Source: Cohnella rhizosphaerae (lineage in GTDB: Bacteria; Bacillota; Bacilli; Paenibacillales; Paenibacillaceae). From it: a stretch of 64,000 nt of DNA. Shown piece after piece: positions 29,136 through 41,700 of this stretch. The notes beneath the pieces are model-generated. The model was not told the DNA's origin. It searched no databases and saw nothing but the letters and a program-made list of their open reading frames with translations. Each line of letters opens with the position of its first letter. Within the stretch, counting starts at the first letter, position 1. The translations under genes and the position numbers were made by a program. The stretch covers positions 930,001 to 994,000 of the forward strand of contig NZ_JAPDIA010000009.1 in the NCBI RefSeq assembly GCF_029525575.1, written 5' to 3'.

Positions 29136-29834
29136 ATGCACGAAAAAATAATGGTCATCGAGGACGAGCGAAAAATCGCCGACGCCATCGCCTATGCCTT
29201 AAAGCGGGAGGGCTATGAGGTCGAGACGGTTTACGACGGCGGCGAGGCGCTGGCCAGGCTTAGCATTTACCGGCCCGATGCCATCGTGCTGGACGTGATG
29301 CTGCCGGGCATGGACGGGTACGATATTCTTAAAAAGCTGCAAAATAAAGCGCGCATCGGCGTCATCATGCTGACGGCCAAGGAAGACATCGTCAACAAGG
29401 TGCTCGGGCTGGAGCTTGGCGCGGACGATTATATGACCAAGCCGTTCGATATGCGGGAGCTGCTGGCGCGGCTGAAGTCGCTGCTCCGCAGGATGCAAGC
29501 CGCCGGCGACACGGAGGATGCCGCCGAGATCGAGCTTGGCGGCGTCGCGCTGCACATCGGAAAAAGGCGGGCGACGGCGGGCGGAAGACCGCTCGATCTG
29601 ACGCCCAAGGAGTTCGACCTGCTGGCGCAGCTCGCGGCCCGCCCGGGAATGGTTTTCACGCGCGAACAACTGCTGGACCTGGTGTGGGGCATGGACTTCG
29701 CCGGCGGCACGCGAACCGTCGATATCCACGTGCAGCGGATTAGAAAAAAACTGGGCGAGGACTGCAGCGACGTTATCCAGACCGTGCACGGGATCGGCTA
29801 CAAAGCCGCGGGAGGCGGGCGTATTGAGAATTAG
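29136..29834 (+). CDS. OmpR/PhoB-type response regulator
   Basis: A 232-residue cytoplasmic regulator. The receiver domain (1-120) has acidic residues Glu9 and Asp10, the phosphoacceptor Asp53 in IVLDVMLPGMDGYD, and the conserved Lys in MTKPFD. The DNA-binding winged helix (about 130-228) has the family signature LTPKEFDLLAQLA and ends VDIHVQRIRKKLGEDC..IQTVHGIGY. ATG 29136 follows GGAGGAAG. Its end overlaps the kinase start by 11 bases, so the two are translationally coupled. The target genes are unknown; the lipoprotein downstream is a candidate. Confidence 0.92.
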   Translation: MHEKIMVIEDERKIADAIAYALKREGYEVETVYDGGEALARLSIYRPDAIVLDVMLPGMDGYDILKKLQNKARIGVIMLTAKEDIVNKVLGLELGADDYMTKPFDMRELLARLKSLLRRMQAAGDTEDAAEIELGGVALHIGKRRATAGGRPLDLTPKEFDLLAQLAARPGMVFTREQLLDLVWGMDFAGGTRTVDIHVQRIRKKLGEDCSDVIQTVHGIGYKAAGGGRIEN

Positions 29835-31293
29835 CATCAAGCTCAAAACGAGCGTTTTTCTGGCTGCGCTGCTGCTGTTGACGGTCGTCGTCATGAGCTT
29901 GCTCGTGCTTCGGGGAATTCAGAGCAATCAGCGGACGCAGGTCGAGCAACTTTTGGCGCAGCAAGCTTCGACGGCGAATACGTATCTGTATCAGTCGCTG
30001 ACGGCAGAGTCGAACAAGGTGCCCGAGACGTACCTCGCTTCGAAGGGAGCGGATTTCGGCAAGAAACTGGAGGATATCAGCGGACAGACGGTCGAGCTAT
30101 ACGATCAGGAAGGAAAGGCCATTTATAAAAACAAGACTGGCACCGTGTCAGAGGGCATCGCACGCACGCTCGCCTACGCCTTGAAGCAGAAAACGGCTTA
30201 CCTGGTCGAAGGCAATTCGCTTTATTATCTGGCCCCTCTGGTCGTCGCCAACGAGCAGGTAGGCGTCGTGCAGTTTTATTATGATCTGGCTGCGAACGAC
30301 GTTTTTTACCACGAGATCAGGCAGCTTTTCGTGTATATCGGCGCCGGTACGTTTTTGCTCAGCTTTATTTTGGCTTATTTTTATTTTAACGCGCTCTCAG
30401 GCAGCATTATCAAGCTGAATCGGGCGGTGAACCGGATCAGGGAAGGCAGCTACGAGACGGCCGGTTTGAAGCGCAGGGACGAGATCGGCGAGCTTGGCGA
30501 AGGCATTCGCATGATGAGCGAGCGTATCAGGCAGACGATCCGGGACAAGGACGACGAGCGGGAAAAGCTGAAGCTGGCGGTCGACAAGCTGTCCAAGCTG
30601 GATCAACAGCAGAAGGAGTTTATCGGCAATGTCACGCATGAATTCAAAACGCCCTTAACGTCGATTAAAGCCTATCTTGACCTCATGGACATGTATCCGG
30701 ACGACTTGGAGCTGCTGGAGACGGCCAAAGCGAACATTGCGAGCGACACGCAGCGCTTGTACGAAATGGTCGAAAAGGTGCTGCGGCTGTCCGCGCTGGA
30801 GAAATACGATTTTGAATTTTCAAAGGAAAAGGTGGATGTGCGTCGGACGATCGCGTCGGTGCTTGGCAGTCTGCAGGGCAAGATGGACAAGTTCGGCCTT
30901 CATTTGGAGACGAACCTGTCTGAGGCGAGCGCGGATGCGGACGGCGACAGCTTGACGATCGTGCTGATGAATTTGCTGGATAACGCGATCAAGTACAACA
31001 AGCCGAAGGGGAGCATTCGGGTAAGCTGCGCGGAACGAGACGGACAGGTGGTCATCGAGATCGCCGATACGGGCATCGGCATTCCGCAAGCGGTCGTGCA
31101 CAAGATTTTCGAACCTTTTTATACGGTAGACAAGAACCGGTCGCGGGAAAACGGCGGCGCCGGCCTGGGTCTCTCGCTGGCGAAAAAATATGCCGAAATG
31201 CAAGGCGGCTCCATCGCGCTGCTGCGTTCGGATGCGGAGGGGACGACGTTCAGCGTCGCGTATCCCGCCTGGGGCGGCGGCGAATCCTCATAA
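29824..31293 (+). CDS. Sensor histidine kinase
   Basis: A 489-residue membrane kinase. Two membrane helices (about residues 10-30 and 160-185) frame an extracellular sensor of about 130 residues. These are followed by a HAMP segment (LNRAVNRIREGSYE), the H-box FIGNVTHEFKTPLTSIKAYL with the phosphorylated His, the N-box LLDNAIKYN, and ATP-binding boxes IADTGIGIP and GGAGLGLSLAKKY. The start is TTG 29824, inside the regulator gene. The input signal is not evident. Layout resembles kinases that monitor the cell envelope, and the next gene encodes an exported lipoprotein, so a surface stimulus is plausible. Confidence 0.9.
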   Translation: MRISIKLKTSVFLAALLLLTVVVMSLLVLRGIQSNQRTQVEQLLAQQASTANTYLYQSLTAESNKVPETYLASKGADFGKKLEDISGQTVELYDQEGKAIYKNKTGTVSEGIARTLAYALKQKTAYLVEGNSLYYLAPLVVANEQVGVVQFYYDLAANDVFYHEIRQLFVYIGAGTFLLSFILAYFYFNALSGSIIKLNRAVNRIREGSYETAGLKRRDEIGELGEGIRMMSERIRQTIRDKDDEREKLKLAVDKLSKLDQQQKEFIGNVTHEFKTPLTSIKAYLDLMDMYPDDLELLETAKANIASDTQRLYEMVEKVLRLSALEKYDFEFSKEKVDVRRTIASVLGSLQGKMDKFGLHLETNLSEASADADGDSLTIVLMNLLDNAIKYNKPKGSIRVSCAERDGQVVIEIADTGIGIPQAVVHKIFEPFYTVDKNRSRENGGAGLGLSLAKKYAEMQGGSIALLRSDAEGTTFSVAYPAWGGGESS

Positions 31294-31393
31294 CGCTCAA
31301 ACATTTACGATATGTTTGTTTACATTTTCGAAACAATCGGTCGTACTTTGTCAACATTCGGCTGGTAAATTGAATGGCAAGGAGGGGATAACA

Positions 31394-32505
31394 ATGAAAG
31401 CAAACGTATTGAAAATCGCAGTCGCCGTTCCGGCGCTGCTCCTGACGCTCGCCGCGTGCAGCGACAATAAGGCCGGTAACCGGGAAGTGATCAAGGAGCC
31501 CGGCAAATCGATAACGGTCATCGAAAATAACGGCAAGCCTTCGTCGGTGCCCGACGTATCCGTCGTAACGTCCGATCCGCACGCGCATGTCGCGATTACC
31601 GATTGGCTCGACGAAGAGACCGTGATCGCGGTCAAAACCAACGAGTCGCTGGGCAAGATGAGCCTCGCGGAGCTGGCGGATGCCTATCCGAGAAGCCTTT
31701 ACCGCTACAATCTCGGTACGAAGCAGTTCGAACCGCTGAAAGAACAAAAGGACGCGAATTTGGGAGACGGGGGAGCTGTCGCCGGATAAAAAGCATCTGC
31801 TTTACAGCGAGTTTTCGCTGGGCGATCCGATCTACCGCGTGCTGGATCTTGCGACCAAGGATTCGTTCGCCATTACTGGCGGTCCGACGGCAGGCGCCAT
31901 GAGCGCGCATTGGACGGACGACGGCCGGGTGATCGGCGCCGCCTACAGCGGCGGAGCCTATACGGCCGGCACGGACGGCAAGATCGAAGCCGTTAAGGGG
32001 CTTCCGGCGGAGGGACTTATCGTCGTCCGCCAGATGAACGGCAAAGTTTATTACACCTCCAATGCGGACGAATCGCTGCACATGGCGGACCCGGCCACCG
32101 GTACGCAGACCGATCTGAACCTGGCGCGCGTATCCGATCTGGTGCCGTCTCCGGACGGCAAGCAGATGCTCGCGCTGCAGTACAACGATTCCAAAATAAC
32201 GTTGACGATGTACGATGCCGACGGGAAAAACCCGAAGGTCATCGCCGAAGGCACGGAGCTCAGCGGCGTCTCCTGGTCGCCGGATCAGCGGCTGATCGCG
32301 TACGGCATAAAGAGCGCCGCGTCCGGCACGAACGTGATGGGCCTCTACGTGTACGACCTGCTCGCCGGCAAGGCGACCAGCATCGCGTTGGATGTCGAAA
32401 ATCCGCAGACGGTCTGGAGTCCTTCGGGAAAGGCGCTGGCTTACTCGGTATGGGACGGCAGCGAGTTCAACAGCAGCGTCGTGCATTTGGCGGTCGGGGG
32501 GTTAA
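31394..32505 (+). CDS. Lipoprotein with TolB-like propeller repeats (two frame breaks)
   Basis: An exported lipoprotein of about 369 residues. The signal peptide ends in the lipobox LTLAACSD. The mature part has repeats like SPDGKQMLALQY, SPDQRLIAYGI and SPSGKALAYSVWD, typical of beta-propeller blades. Start ATG 31394 follows AAGGAGGGG. The frame breaks at G5 (31769-31773); one base less gives DGELSPDKKHLLYSE. A second excess base in G6 (32496-32501) hides the natural stop: with G5 the gene ends VHLAVGG-stop at 32505. Without that change it would run to 32621 through an intrinsic terminator, which argues for the earlier stop. It follows the two-component genes by 100 bases and is probably co-transcribed or regulated by them. 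Confidence 0.75.
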
Positions 32506-32542
32506 CCAAACTTTATGGCTGTCTGATCGTTCGTTCACTTGC

Positions 32543-32592
32543 AAGATCGTTCCTGCCCGGCCGTAACGGCCTGGAGGGGGACGATCTTTTTT
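32543..32592 (+). terminator. Intrinsic terminator after the lipoprotein gene
   Basis: AAGATCGT (32543-32550) pairs with ACGATCTT (32581-32588), with inner pairing of CCTG..CCGG type, and leads into a T run. About 170 bases of non-coding sequence follow before the next gene. They contain one further small stem, CGGAGA/TCTCCG (32694-32711), and no promoter that I can assign with confidence. Confidence 0.75.
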
Positions 32593-32766
32593 GTCGTCGT
32601 CTCCTGTCTCGAATTTTTTAGTATTTGTTCAGAGCCATTTGATATCATTCGCTCGAGAATGCTCGAAAAACGTCTAATTATGGATTTTTTTATCGGAGAT
32701 CGTCGTCTCCGAAAAGCCCGCACGACGCTGCAGGTTGACATGTATTTCTAAAGGAGCGGATTCCAT

Positions 32767-35700
32767 TTGATCACTCGCAGTCCATCTTTTGCAGCAAAGT
32801 GGTTATCGGCCCTGCTGGCATTGTTGCTGGTACTGGGTCAATTTACGTTTTACCCGCATAAGGCGGCAGCCGCGGACAACTTAAGCTGGACGGCGTTGAA
32901 TAATCCTCCGTTAGGTTCTGGTCAGCAGATCAACGATGTCCTATATGGCGGAGGAAGATTCGTAGCCGTTAGTCAGGGGCTCAATAACCGGCAAATTGTC
33001 ACTTCCGTAGACGGGGTCCGCTGGACGAATACGACTAACGACCTCACGACCGAAGCAATGGTTGCAGTCGCATACGGCGGGGGCGTCTATATCGCTGTCG
33101 GCAATGGCGGCGTCATAAGCCGGTCTACTGACGGCGTTAATTGGAGCAAGGTCGCTCCCTCTCCCACTTCAAACAGTTTGACGATGGTCAAATATTTGAA
33201 CAACAAGTTCTGGGCTGTTGGCGTGTCCGGGACGGTCATGTCTTCGGCGGATGGCCTGACCTGGAACGTGGGCGTCTATCCCGACGTTACCGCTACCAAT
33301 ACGATCATCGATATTGATTATAAGGACGGCAAATACGCAGTTGGGGATTCGAATGGGAAAGTCTATTTTTCCACGACCGGCGGAACAGGTTCCTGGGGCA
33401 GCGGTACGTCCCTGGCTCCGGCTCAGATTCAAATTAATTATCTCGCCAATCTGAACGGAATCTGGTTTGCTATTGACGCCAACGGTAAAGTTTATAAATC
33501 AACTGATGGTTCCAACTGGAGTTCCTTCACTTTGGCCAAGCAGGTGTTCGGAGCCACGTACGGCAACGGCACCTATGTAATCTATTCGCAGTCGGGAGGC
33601 AGCGTCTTTACGTCGACGGATGCTTCTAACTGGACGGAAGTGAGCTTGCCCTCCGGGGCGACGTGGTACGGTATGACTTATGGCAACGGCGCTTTTATAT
33701 TGGTCGGCAATAATGGTTATATCCTGCGCTCGACCGACGGCGCCAACTGGACGACGGTCGATCCGTTCGTCAACCGGGCGATTTATAACAACGGTCTTTA
33801 TGTAGCGGTGGGCAACAACTCCCCGTCAGGCACTATTTTTGGCACCATTTTGAGTTCGACTGACGGTATGGCATGGACAAACCGGTTGACGACAGCTGGC
33901 AATTTAACAAGTGTGGCATACGGCAACAACCGCTATGCTGCGGTCGGCACTGGCGGCAAAATCTATACGTCTGCCGACGGGATCAGTTGGGCATCCGTCA
34001 CGCCGACCAATACAACTGAAAATTTGGCGGGCATTCGATATGTGAACGGGAAGTTTATGGCCGTTGGGGCGAACGGAACGCTGGTGGTCTCGACCGATGG
34101 CACGACTTGGACTGCGCCGGGGTCGACGGGCTTGAGCGGCAGTTTAACTTCCGTAGCCTACGGCAACGGAAAATATCTCATTAGCGGAAACGCTTCTTCG
34201 CTTTGGTATTCGTCCGATGGAGCGACGTGGGAAAAAACGACAGCAGGCAGTTCAGGCACCATCGCATACAACGATGTAATTTATGCAGGGAACAAATTTG
34301 TCGCGGCCGGAGGTAGCGTTAACATTTATACCTCGCCGGACGGTGTGATTTGGACGCAGCGCAAGTCGGGAACCGGTACAATCAACGGCCTGGCTTATGA
34401 AAACGGCATGTATGTCGCCGTCGGTACGGGCGGAATGATCTATTCTTCGACGGACGGCGAGACATGGACGGCGGAGACGTCGAATGTATCTTCGATTCTA
34501 AGATCGGTTCATTACGACGGGAGCCGATTCTACGCCATAGGCGCATACCTAGGGATGACAACGGCTGCCTACGGCGTGAATTCGTCGGTTGTCCTGCAAA
34601 CGGCCGTTGCCGACGGCGCGGCGGCCACGACGACGTCGACGAAGATCGACCTGACGTTCGATGCGGATGTGGCGGGTCTGACAGACGCTGACATCACGCT
34701 TACGAACGGCACGGGCGCCGCAGTCAAGGGCGCGCTTACAGGCTCGGGCAAGAACTGGAGCATCGCGCTTAGCTCGGTGACGACCGAAGGAGACGTGTCG
34801 GTAGCGGTCGCTTCTCCGAGCGGGTATACGATCGGCGGCTCGCAGAAGACGGTTGCGGTGTACAAGGCCACGGAGCCGTCATCTGGAGGCAACCACGGGT
34901 CGTTACTGTTCGACGTGCAGTCTGGCCGGGCGCTTTCTTCCGGGATGCTGGGCGGTTACAATGCGAGCAAATCCAAGGGTGCCGTCGCCGTGGTCGATTC
35001 GAACGCGCTCGGTTTTGACAATCTGGCGCGCCAGATTTATTCGTTCGACGGCAAAATATACGGCATTTTCGCTACGCCGGACAACAAGCCGGGCGGATAT
35101 TTCGGCAGCTTCGACGGTACGAGCATCACGTATTATGGCTCGTCGAGACTGACGGAGACCGAACAGATCGTCGAGACCGGCGGATATCTTTACTTCGCCA
35201 CTGTCGACCAAGACAGCCAAAACCGAGGCTTGTATCGATTCGACCAAGCGAGCGGAGCGGTAGAGCTGCTCACGGCTCCCGGTCACGGACCTCAGTACGG
35301 TTTGCCGCTTGCCGTATATAACGGCGGCGTGTACTTCTTCCCCGCAGGCGACAATACGCTTGCCCGCTGGAACGGAAGTGCCGTCGAGCAGGTCTCGCCG
35401 GTATACGAGTATTCGTCCGACGATCGTATGGCTGTCGTCAACGGGAAGCTGTATTTTTCGGCCAAGGATGCTGCGGGCAATCACAATGTCGAGATGTACA
35501 GCTATGACGGCACGAGCGTCGCCCAGGTGACGAACCGGGACGAGAGCAACAACAACTTTCCGAACACCGGATTTTTTCATACGACCGCGTTTGACGGAAA
35601 AGTGTTTTATATCGGCGGCGACCCTGGTGCTTCGTCCAACGTGGCGGGATACGATGCCAGATGGTTAAGATCGATTCATGCAAGCAATACCGTTACGACC

Positions 35701-38700
35701 GAATATGCGTCCGGGACGACGGCCAAAGTCGACGGGCTCTGGTCCGCTGGCGACAAGCTATACTTCTCTCTAAGTCGGGACGGACAAAGCTTCAAGGAGC
35801 TATATCGCTACGAGTCGACGGGAAATGCAACCAAGCTTTCGAATTTTACGGGCGGGCAGGCTGAATTCACGAACGTCATCAGCTATTCAGGCGATGTGTA
35901 TGCGACAACGACGGTCGGACTTTATCGTCTCGATCCCGTGACGGACAGTCTAGAACAGGTAGCTGCGTTCCCTGATTTGGCGGGAGACGAGTGGGAAAAT
36001 ACCATCTATTCGGAGACGGCCGTCCTGTTTGACGGCCCGATGGCGCCGATGGTCACGAATATCGTGAATTTGACTGCCGTAATGCCGGGCGATACGGTGG
36101 CGGCGGCTCCTGCTGCCGTCGTGTCCGACATCGATTCCGATACGCTTGCATCCGCCAAGGTGACGATCGGCAGCGGCCGGTCGGCAGGCGATGCGCTATC
36201 GTTCACGCCGGCGCACGGCATTACCGGGACCTTCGATGCGTCCAGCGGTATATTGTCGCTCTCGGGTACGGCTAACGTTGCCGATTACGAGTCGGTGCTC
36301 AGGTCGGTCCTTTATACGGCAGGGTCTGCGCCGGGCGATCGGGAGATAAGGTTCGACCTGACGGACAGCGAAGGACATGCCTCCTGGACCGCGGCACCCG
36401 CGGCGGCGGCAAAAATCGCGGTTGGCTATGCGGGCGGATCGATCGTGTCGCTCGGATTCGATACGGCGCCTTCGGAGGCGGATGAGGTGCATACCGACCT
36501 GGTCGAATATCCGGACGCTGGCTTGCAAGGCATTCAGATTGGCGTGTCTTCTGCGGACGATACGCAAGAGTTTGGAATCATCTACGATGATGAATACCAA
36601 GGACTAAGGATAGACTCGGACTTTGTCAGCGAGCCGGCACAGCTGACCGTAAAGTCGAAGAACGGAAAAGAATTCGATATGCAAGGCTTCAAGTTCCAAA
36701 ACGACGCGGGGGCTCCGCTCAGCGATACCGTCGTCACGGGCTTTAAAAACGGCATACAAACCGCTCAGAAGACTGTATATGTAAGCATGTATGGTCCGAT
36801 GACTTTAATGCTGCTGCCTGCGGACTTCGACGATGTCGACGAGGTTACGCTCGAGCTTGGGCCTAAATCCGTCGATATGAACGGGACAGGAATCTCCGGG
36901 CTGCTGGACGACGTGCTGATCTTAAACAAGCCGGCCGGCAGCGCGAGCGGCGATGCAGGTCTCTCCAGCGTACTTGGCCAATCGGATGCCGTTCCGGGGG
37001 GCGGAGATGGCGCAACGGCCGCAGCGCCCATTTCTTGGTCGGTAAACGTTGGAAATGCTGTCGACGAGTTAGGGCTTGCCGACATTATGTCGACAGACGC
37101 GAATGCGACAGTCGCGCTCTACAGCGGTAGCGACTTCGCGACAGGCGCGATCGCAGGGTCTTCGACGCTGCCGCTTACGGCAGGCACGCCGGCGATCGCT
37201 TATATCAAAGTGACGGCCGAGGACGGCACGACGGTAAAATACTTCGCCGTGACCGTTAACCGAGCCGCGTCCGCTGCCCCTGCCTACACGATCAACGGCA
37301 CCTCGCAGCCTTGGCAGGATGCTACGCTCTCGGCGGACGGCGATGTGCTGGAGATCACGACGGACGATTCTCCCGCTTCGGCGATGCGCATTCACGTGAC
37401 CGCCCCTGCGGGTTCGACGGTCACGCTGAAGGGCAAGGCCGGCAAAATCTATGACAAGGTGTATGTGCTGGTCGACGAGCCGATTACGTTGAAGCTTGAA
37501 AACTTCAATATCGCGGCACCCGCCGGCGACACCTACAACGGTATCGGCTTCGTCAAGCACAACAGTCCCGGCGATATCGTGCTTGAAATGGCGGGGAGCA
37601 ATACGATCGAGGGCTTCAACGGCATTTTTTCGGATTCCAACCATCAGCTTACGATTAAAGGGACGGGTACGCTAATTGCGAAGGGACGTACCGCGGCCGA
37701 TCTAGCCGCCGATAGCGGCAACGGCTTCTACATGCTGTCGGACACCGCAAGCGGAAATACCAATCCCGTCGCTTCGCTGACGGTGGACGGCAGCGTCACG
37801 GTCAAGGCGTACGGCGGCGATTCCGCAGGCGTCTCGGGCGGCAGCGGCATTGCGCTAAATTGGGGCAATCTGCTGATTAAGAGCGGCGACGTGGAGGCGT
37901 ACGGCGGCAAGACGGATGGTGACCGTACCAACCTTTCGGCCGGCTCCGGCGTCACTCGCCGGGGAGGGGCAGGCGTCTACCTGGAGGAGTTCGGCTCCCA
38001 AGGACAGGCAGGCAAGCTAACCGTCGAAGGCGGCTCGCTGAAAGCTATCGGCGGAGAGGCGCTGGCGGAGAATGTTCGGGGCGATTTCTACGAGGGCGGC
38101 AGAGGCATCCGGGCTTACCAAAGCGTATTCGTCAGCGGCGGCACGGTGCAGAGCACCGGCGGGGCCAGCGCTTCGCAAAAGGGCGGCGACGGCATTTTTA
38201 CGCTGAAACTCGATATTACGGGCGCTGCTGCGTCGGTTACGGCAAACGGCGGCAATGGCGGCACGAGCATGCCCGGCATTGAAGCGGGCGCAGGACTGTA
38301 CGTGACGAACGACATCGTCATCGACGGCAGCACGGTGTCGGCTGCAGGCGGCCAAGGCATGGCGAGCGAATTCGGGATCTATTCGCCGAGCGGCAGCCTG
38401 ACGATCAAGGGCGGAGCGGACGTGACCGCTTCCGGCGGCAGCGGGTCAGGTGCCGGAGCGTCGGGGGGGGCCGGCGGTTTACACATCGGGTAGTATCGTC
38501 GTCACCGGCTCGTCGCGGATCAATGCGACTGGCGGTAGCGGGCAATCGAATGGCTCTCATGCCCTGTTTTCCTATATGGGCCAAATAACGATTAACGACA
38601 ACGCGGCCGTTACGGCAATTGGCGGTAATGGCACTACCGGCGTTGGCGGCGCCGGCCTGCGTGCCTTTGGCAGCGGCAACGGCAACACGGTCGAGATCGC

Positions 38701-41700
38701 TAGCGACGCAGGCGACGTCTATGTGCGCGGCGGTCAAGGTGCGACTGTGACGCGGCCGGCTGTCATTGCAAAGGATGTTTGGATCGCGTCCGGCAACGTC
38801 GGGCCAATCGCCATGGAGGGCACGGGCAATCCGCGCTCGATCACTAATAAATCCGGCGGCGACGACGTCTACCTGGTGACCGTCACGACGAATCCGGCCG
38901 CGGCGACATCGGTAATTTCGCAAGTGAGCGGAACGCTGGCCGGCAATTATACGTATAAGGCGCCTACGATGGCGGACGGCCTCGCTTATATGTGGCTGCC
39001 TTCGGGGACGCAGACGGTAGGAGCGGCAGGTTATCAAGACAAGACGCCGAACGTAGCGACGGACGATACGGCATCCGCCGAATTAACGCCGCTTCCGGCA
39101 ATCGCTCATTTGAAGCACGGCAGCACGACGACCGATTATACAAGCATCCAGGCTGCTATCGACGCATCAGTGGACGGCGATACAGTCACGATCGAGGCAG
39201 GCACGTACCGGGGCCAGTTGACGGTCACGAAAAATATCACGCTTGAAGGCGCGGGCATCGGCCAGACGATCATTGAATCTCCGGATTCCGACGCGTTGGT
39301 TGCTGCCAGCTGGAAGACGCTTAAAAATCAAACCTTCTATCCTGTCATCGGCGTCAAGACGTCGACGAATGGAAATGTCGTCATTAAGAATCTGACGATA
39401 GACGGGCGCAAGCAGGGCTATATCGCCGCGCTTAACGGGGACGCCGCCGCCTATACGTTCATCGGCCTCGCAGTACGCGATACTACGGCGACGATCGACC
39501 AGGTAAAGGTCATCGATGTGCGGGACGTTTATTCGGATTACAGCGGAAGCCCGGTCGCTCCGCTGCCAGTCGATTATATGCCGCAAGATCAACCTTCAGG
39601 CGCAAATCATAACGAGAGCATCCTGCTGGAGGGCGCGGCCGGCGCAGGCGCGCACAAGGTGACGGTACAGAACTCGGAAATCGTTCGTTTCCACAAGACA
39701 GGCATTCTTGCCTGGGGACCGACGCTCGAGGTCGACATTCACGACAACAAAATACAGGGTCACGGCAAGACGCTGTACAGCACGGGCAACGGCATCCAAA
39801 TCTCATCCTCGGACTGGAGCAATTACGGCGGAAGCGACCGCCGAGGCACGACCGGGATCGTGAAGGACAACGAGATTTATGACATCGGTCTGGTCATTCC
39901 GGAGCCGGGAGAGACGGGCTCTTACCTGAATCTCGGGCTGGGCGGACCGACGGGAATTCTGTTATATGAAGCTGGCGAAGGCTTTGTCGTCGAAGGCAAT
40001 ACCATTACGGGCCCTTCCGTTCCGGCTTGGCATAACAGCGCGACGTCCAATGACGGCGGCTATTCGAACGACGGCATCGGGTTCAGCTACAGCAAGGACC
40101 TGACGATCCGGAACAATACGATCACGGGCTTCGGTGCCGGAATCGTTGAGGGAGGAGCCGCGACAGGCACAACGATCGAAGACAATACGCTCAGCGACAA
40201 TGAACTGGATATCTGGACGCTGTCGGGAGACGATACGATTAAGCTGGGGGCCGGCGCCGAAACGGTTGCTTACAACCGCACGGACAATGGCATCGATACG
40301 ATCGAAGGCTTTGGCTCAGGCGACCGTCTGAACATCATCGGCTTCATGAACGGATCGGTGAACGGCGAGATCGGCACGTTGGCAAATGCCGTTTATTTCA
40401 CCGAGACAGGCGGCTCTTCGGTCATTAACGGTTATTCGGACGCGCAACCGGTCGTCGACTTCACGGGCGGAAGCGTGACGGCAGGCGACGGTACGAACGT
40501 GGCGGCCTACTCGATGGAGGTATCCGTATCGGGCGGCGTGACGACGTTGTATATCGATACGGAAGGCGACGACGATGCGGCGGAGCTCGTCATCAAGCTG
40601 GCAGGCGTATACGGGCCAGGTAACTTTAAGTTGGATGGCGGCTACATTTCTTATGTAACGCTGGTTCCTGCCACGGGTCTGACGGTAACATCGACGGACC
40701 CGACCGGCGCAGAAAATGACGGGAAGACGAAGATTGATGTGACCGAGACGGTGCCGAGCGGCCACAAGCTGGTGTACTTGAACTTAGGCACGGGTACGGT
40801 AGTCGTACCGAACGTTGGAGACACGTTGAGCGGCTACACGGATCTGCCGAACGACGGTCTGGTGACCGCCGCAAACGGCGACAAGATCGGTGTCGCGGAA
40901 GTGGACGCAGCCGGCAAGGTCGTACACTTCGGCCAGACGACGGCGAGCGTATCGAATACGCCGGGCACGACGCCGGAGACGACGCCGAATGCGACGATTA
41001 GCTACAGCGACGAGATGCTTACGGGTCTGGCACCGGGAGCGGACTATCTGATCGGCGGCGTGAGCAAGACGTCCGACGGCAGCGGCAAGCTCGCGATCGA
41101 AGCTGACTGGATCGGCACCTCGATCTCCATCGTGAAGGTCGGCGACGGATCGACGACGACGAACTCGGCACCGCAGACGCTGGTTGTGCCATCGCGTCCG
41201 ACCGCGCCGACGGGCGTCGGCAAGACGGACGCGACTTCGGCCGGGAATGACGGCACGATAACCGGCGTCACCGGCGAGCTGGAGTACAAGAAGGGCGCCG
41301 CGGGTTCCTGGACGCCGATTACCGGTACGACGGTAACGGGTTTGGCACCGGACACCTGCTATGTGCGTACGACCGCAACGGCAACAACGTTTGCATCAGA
41401 GGCGACGTCGGTGACGGTAGGTGCGTTCACGGCGACGCCGGAGACGACGCCGAATGCGGCGATCAGCTACAGCGACGAGATGCTGACGGGTCTGACGCCA
41501 GGCGCTACCTATCTGATCGGCGGCGTGAGCAAGACGGCCGACGGCAGCGGCAAGCTCGCGATCGAAGCTGACTGGCTTGGCACATCGCTGTCGATCGTGA
41601 AGGTCGGCGACGGATCGACGACGAACTCGGCACCGCAGACGCTGGTTGTGCCATCGCGTCCGGCCGCGCCGACCGGCGTCGGCAAGACGGACGCGACTTC

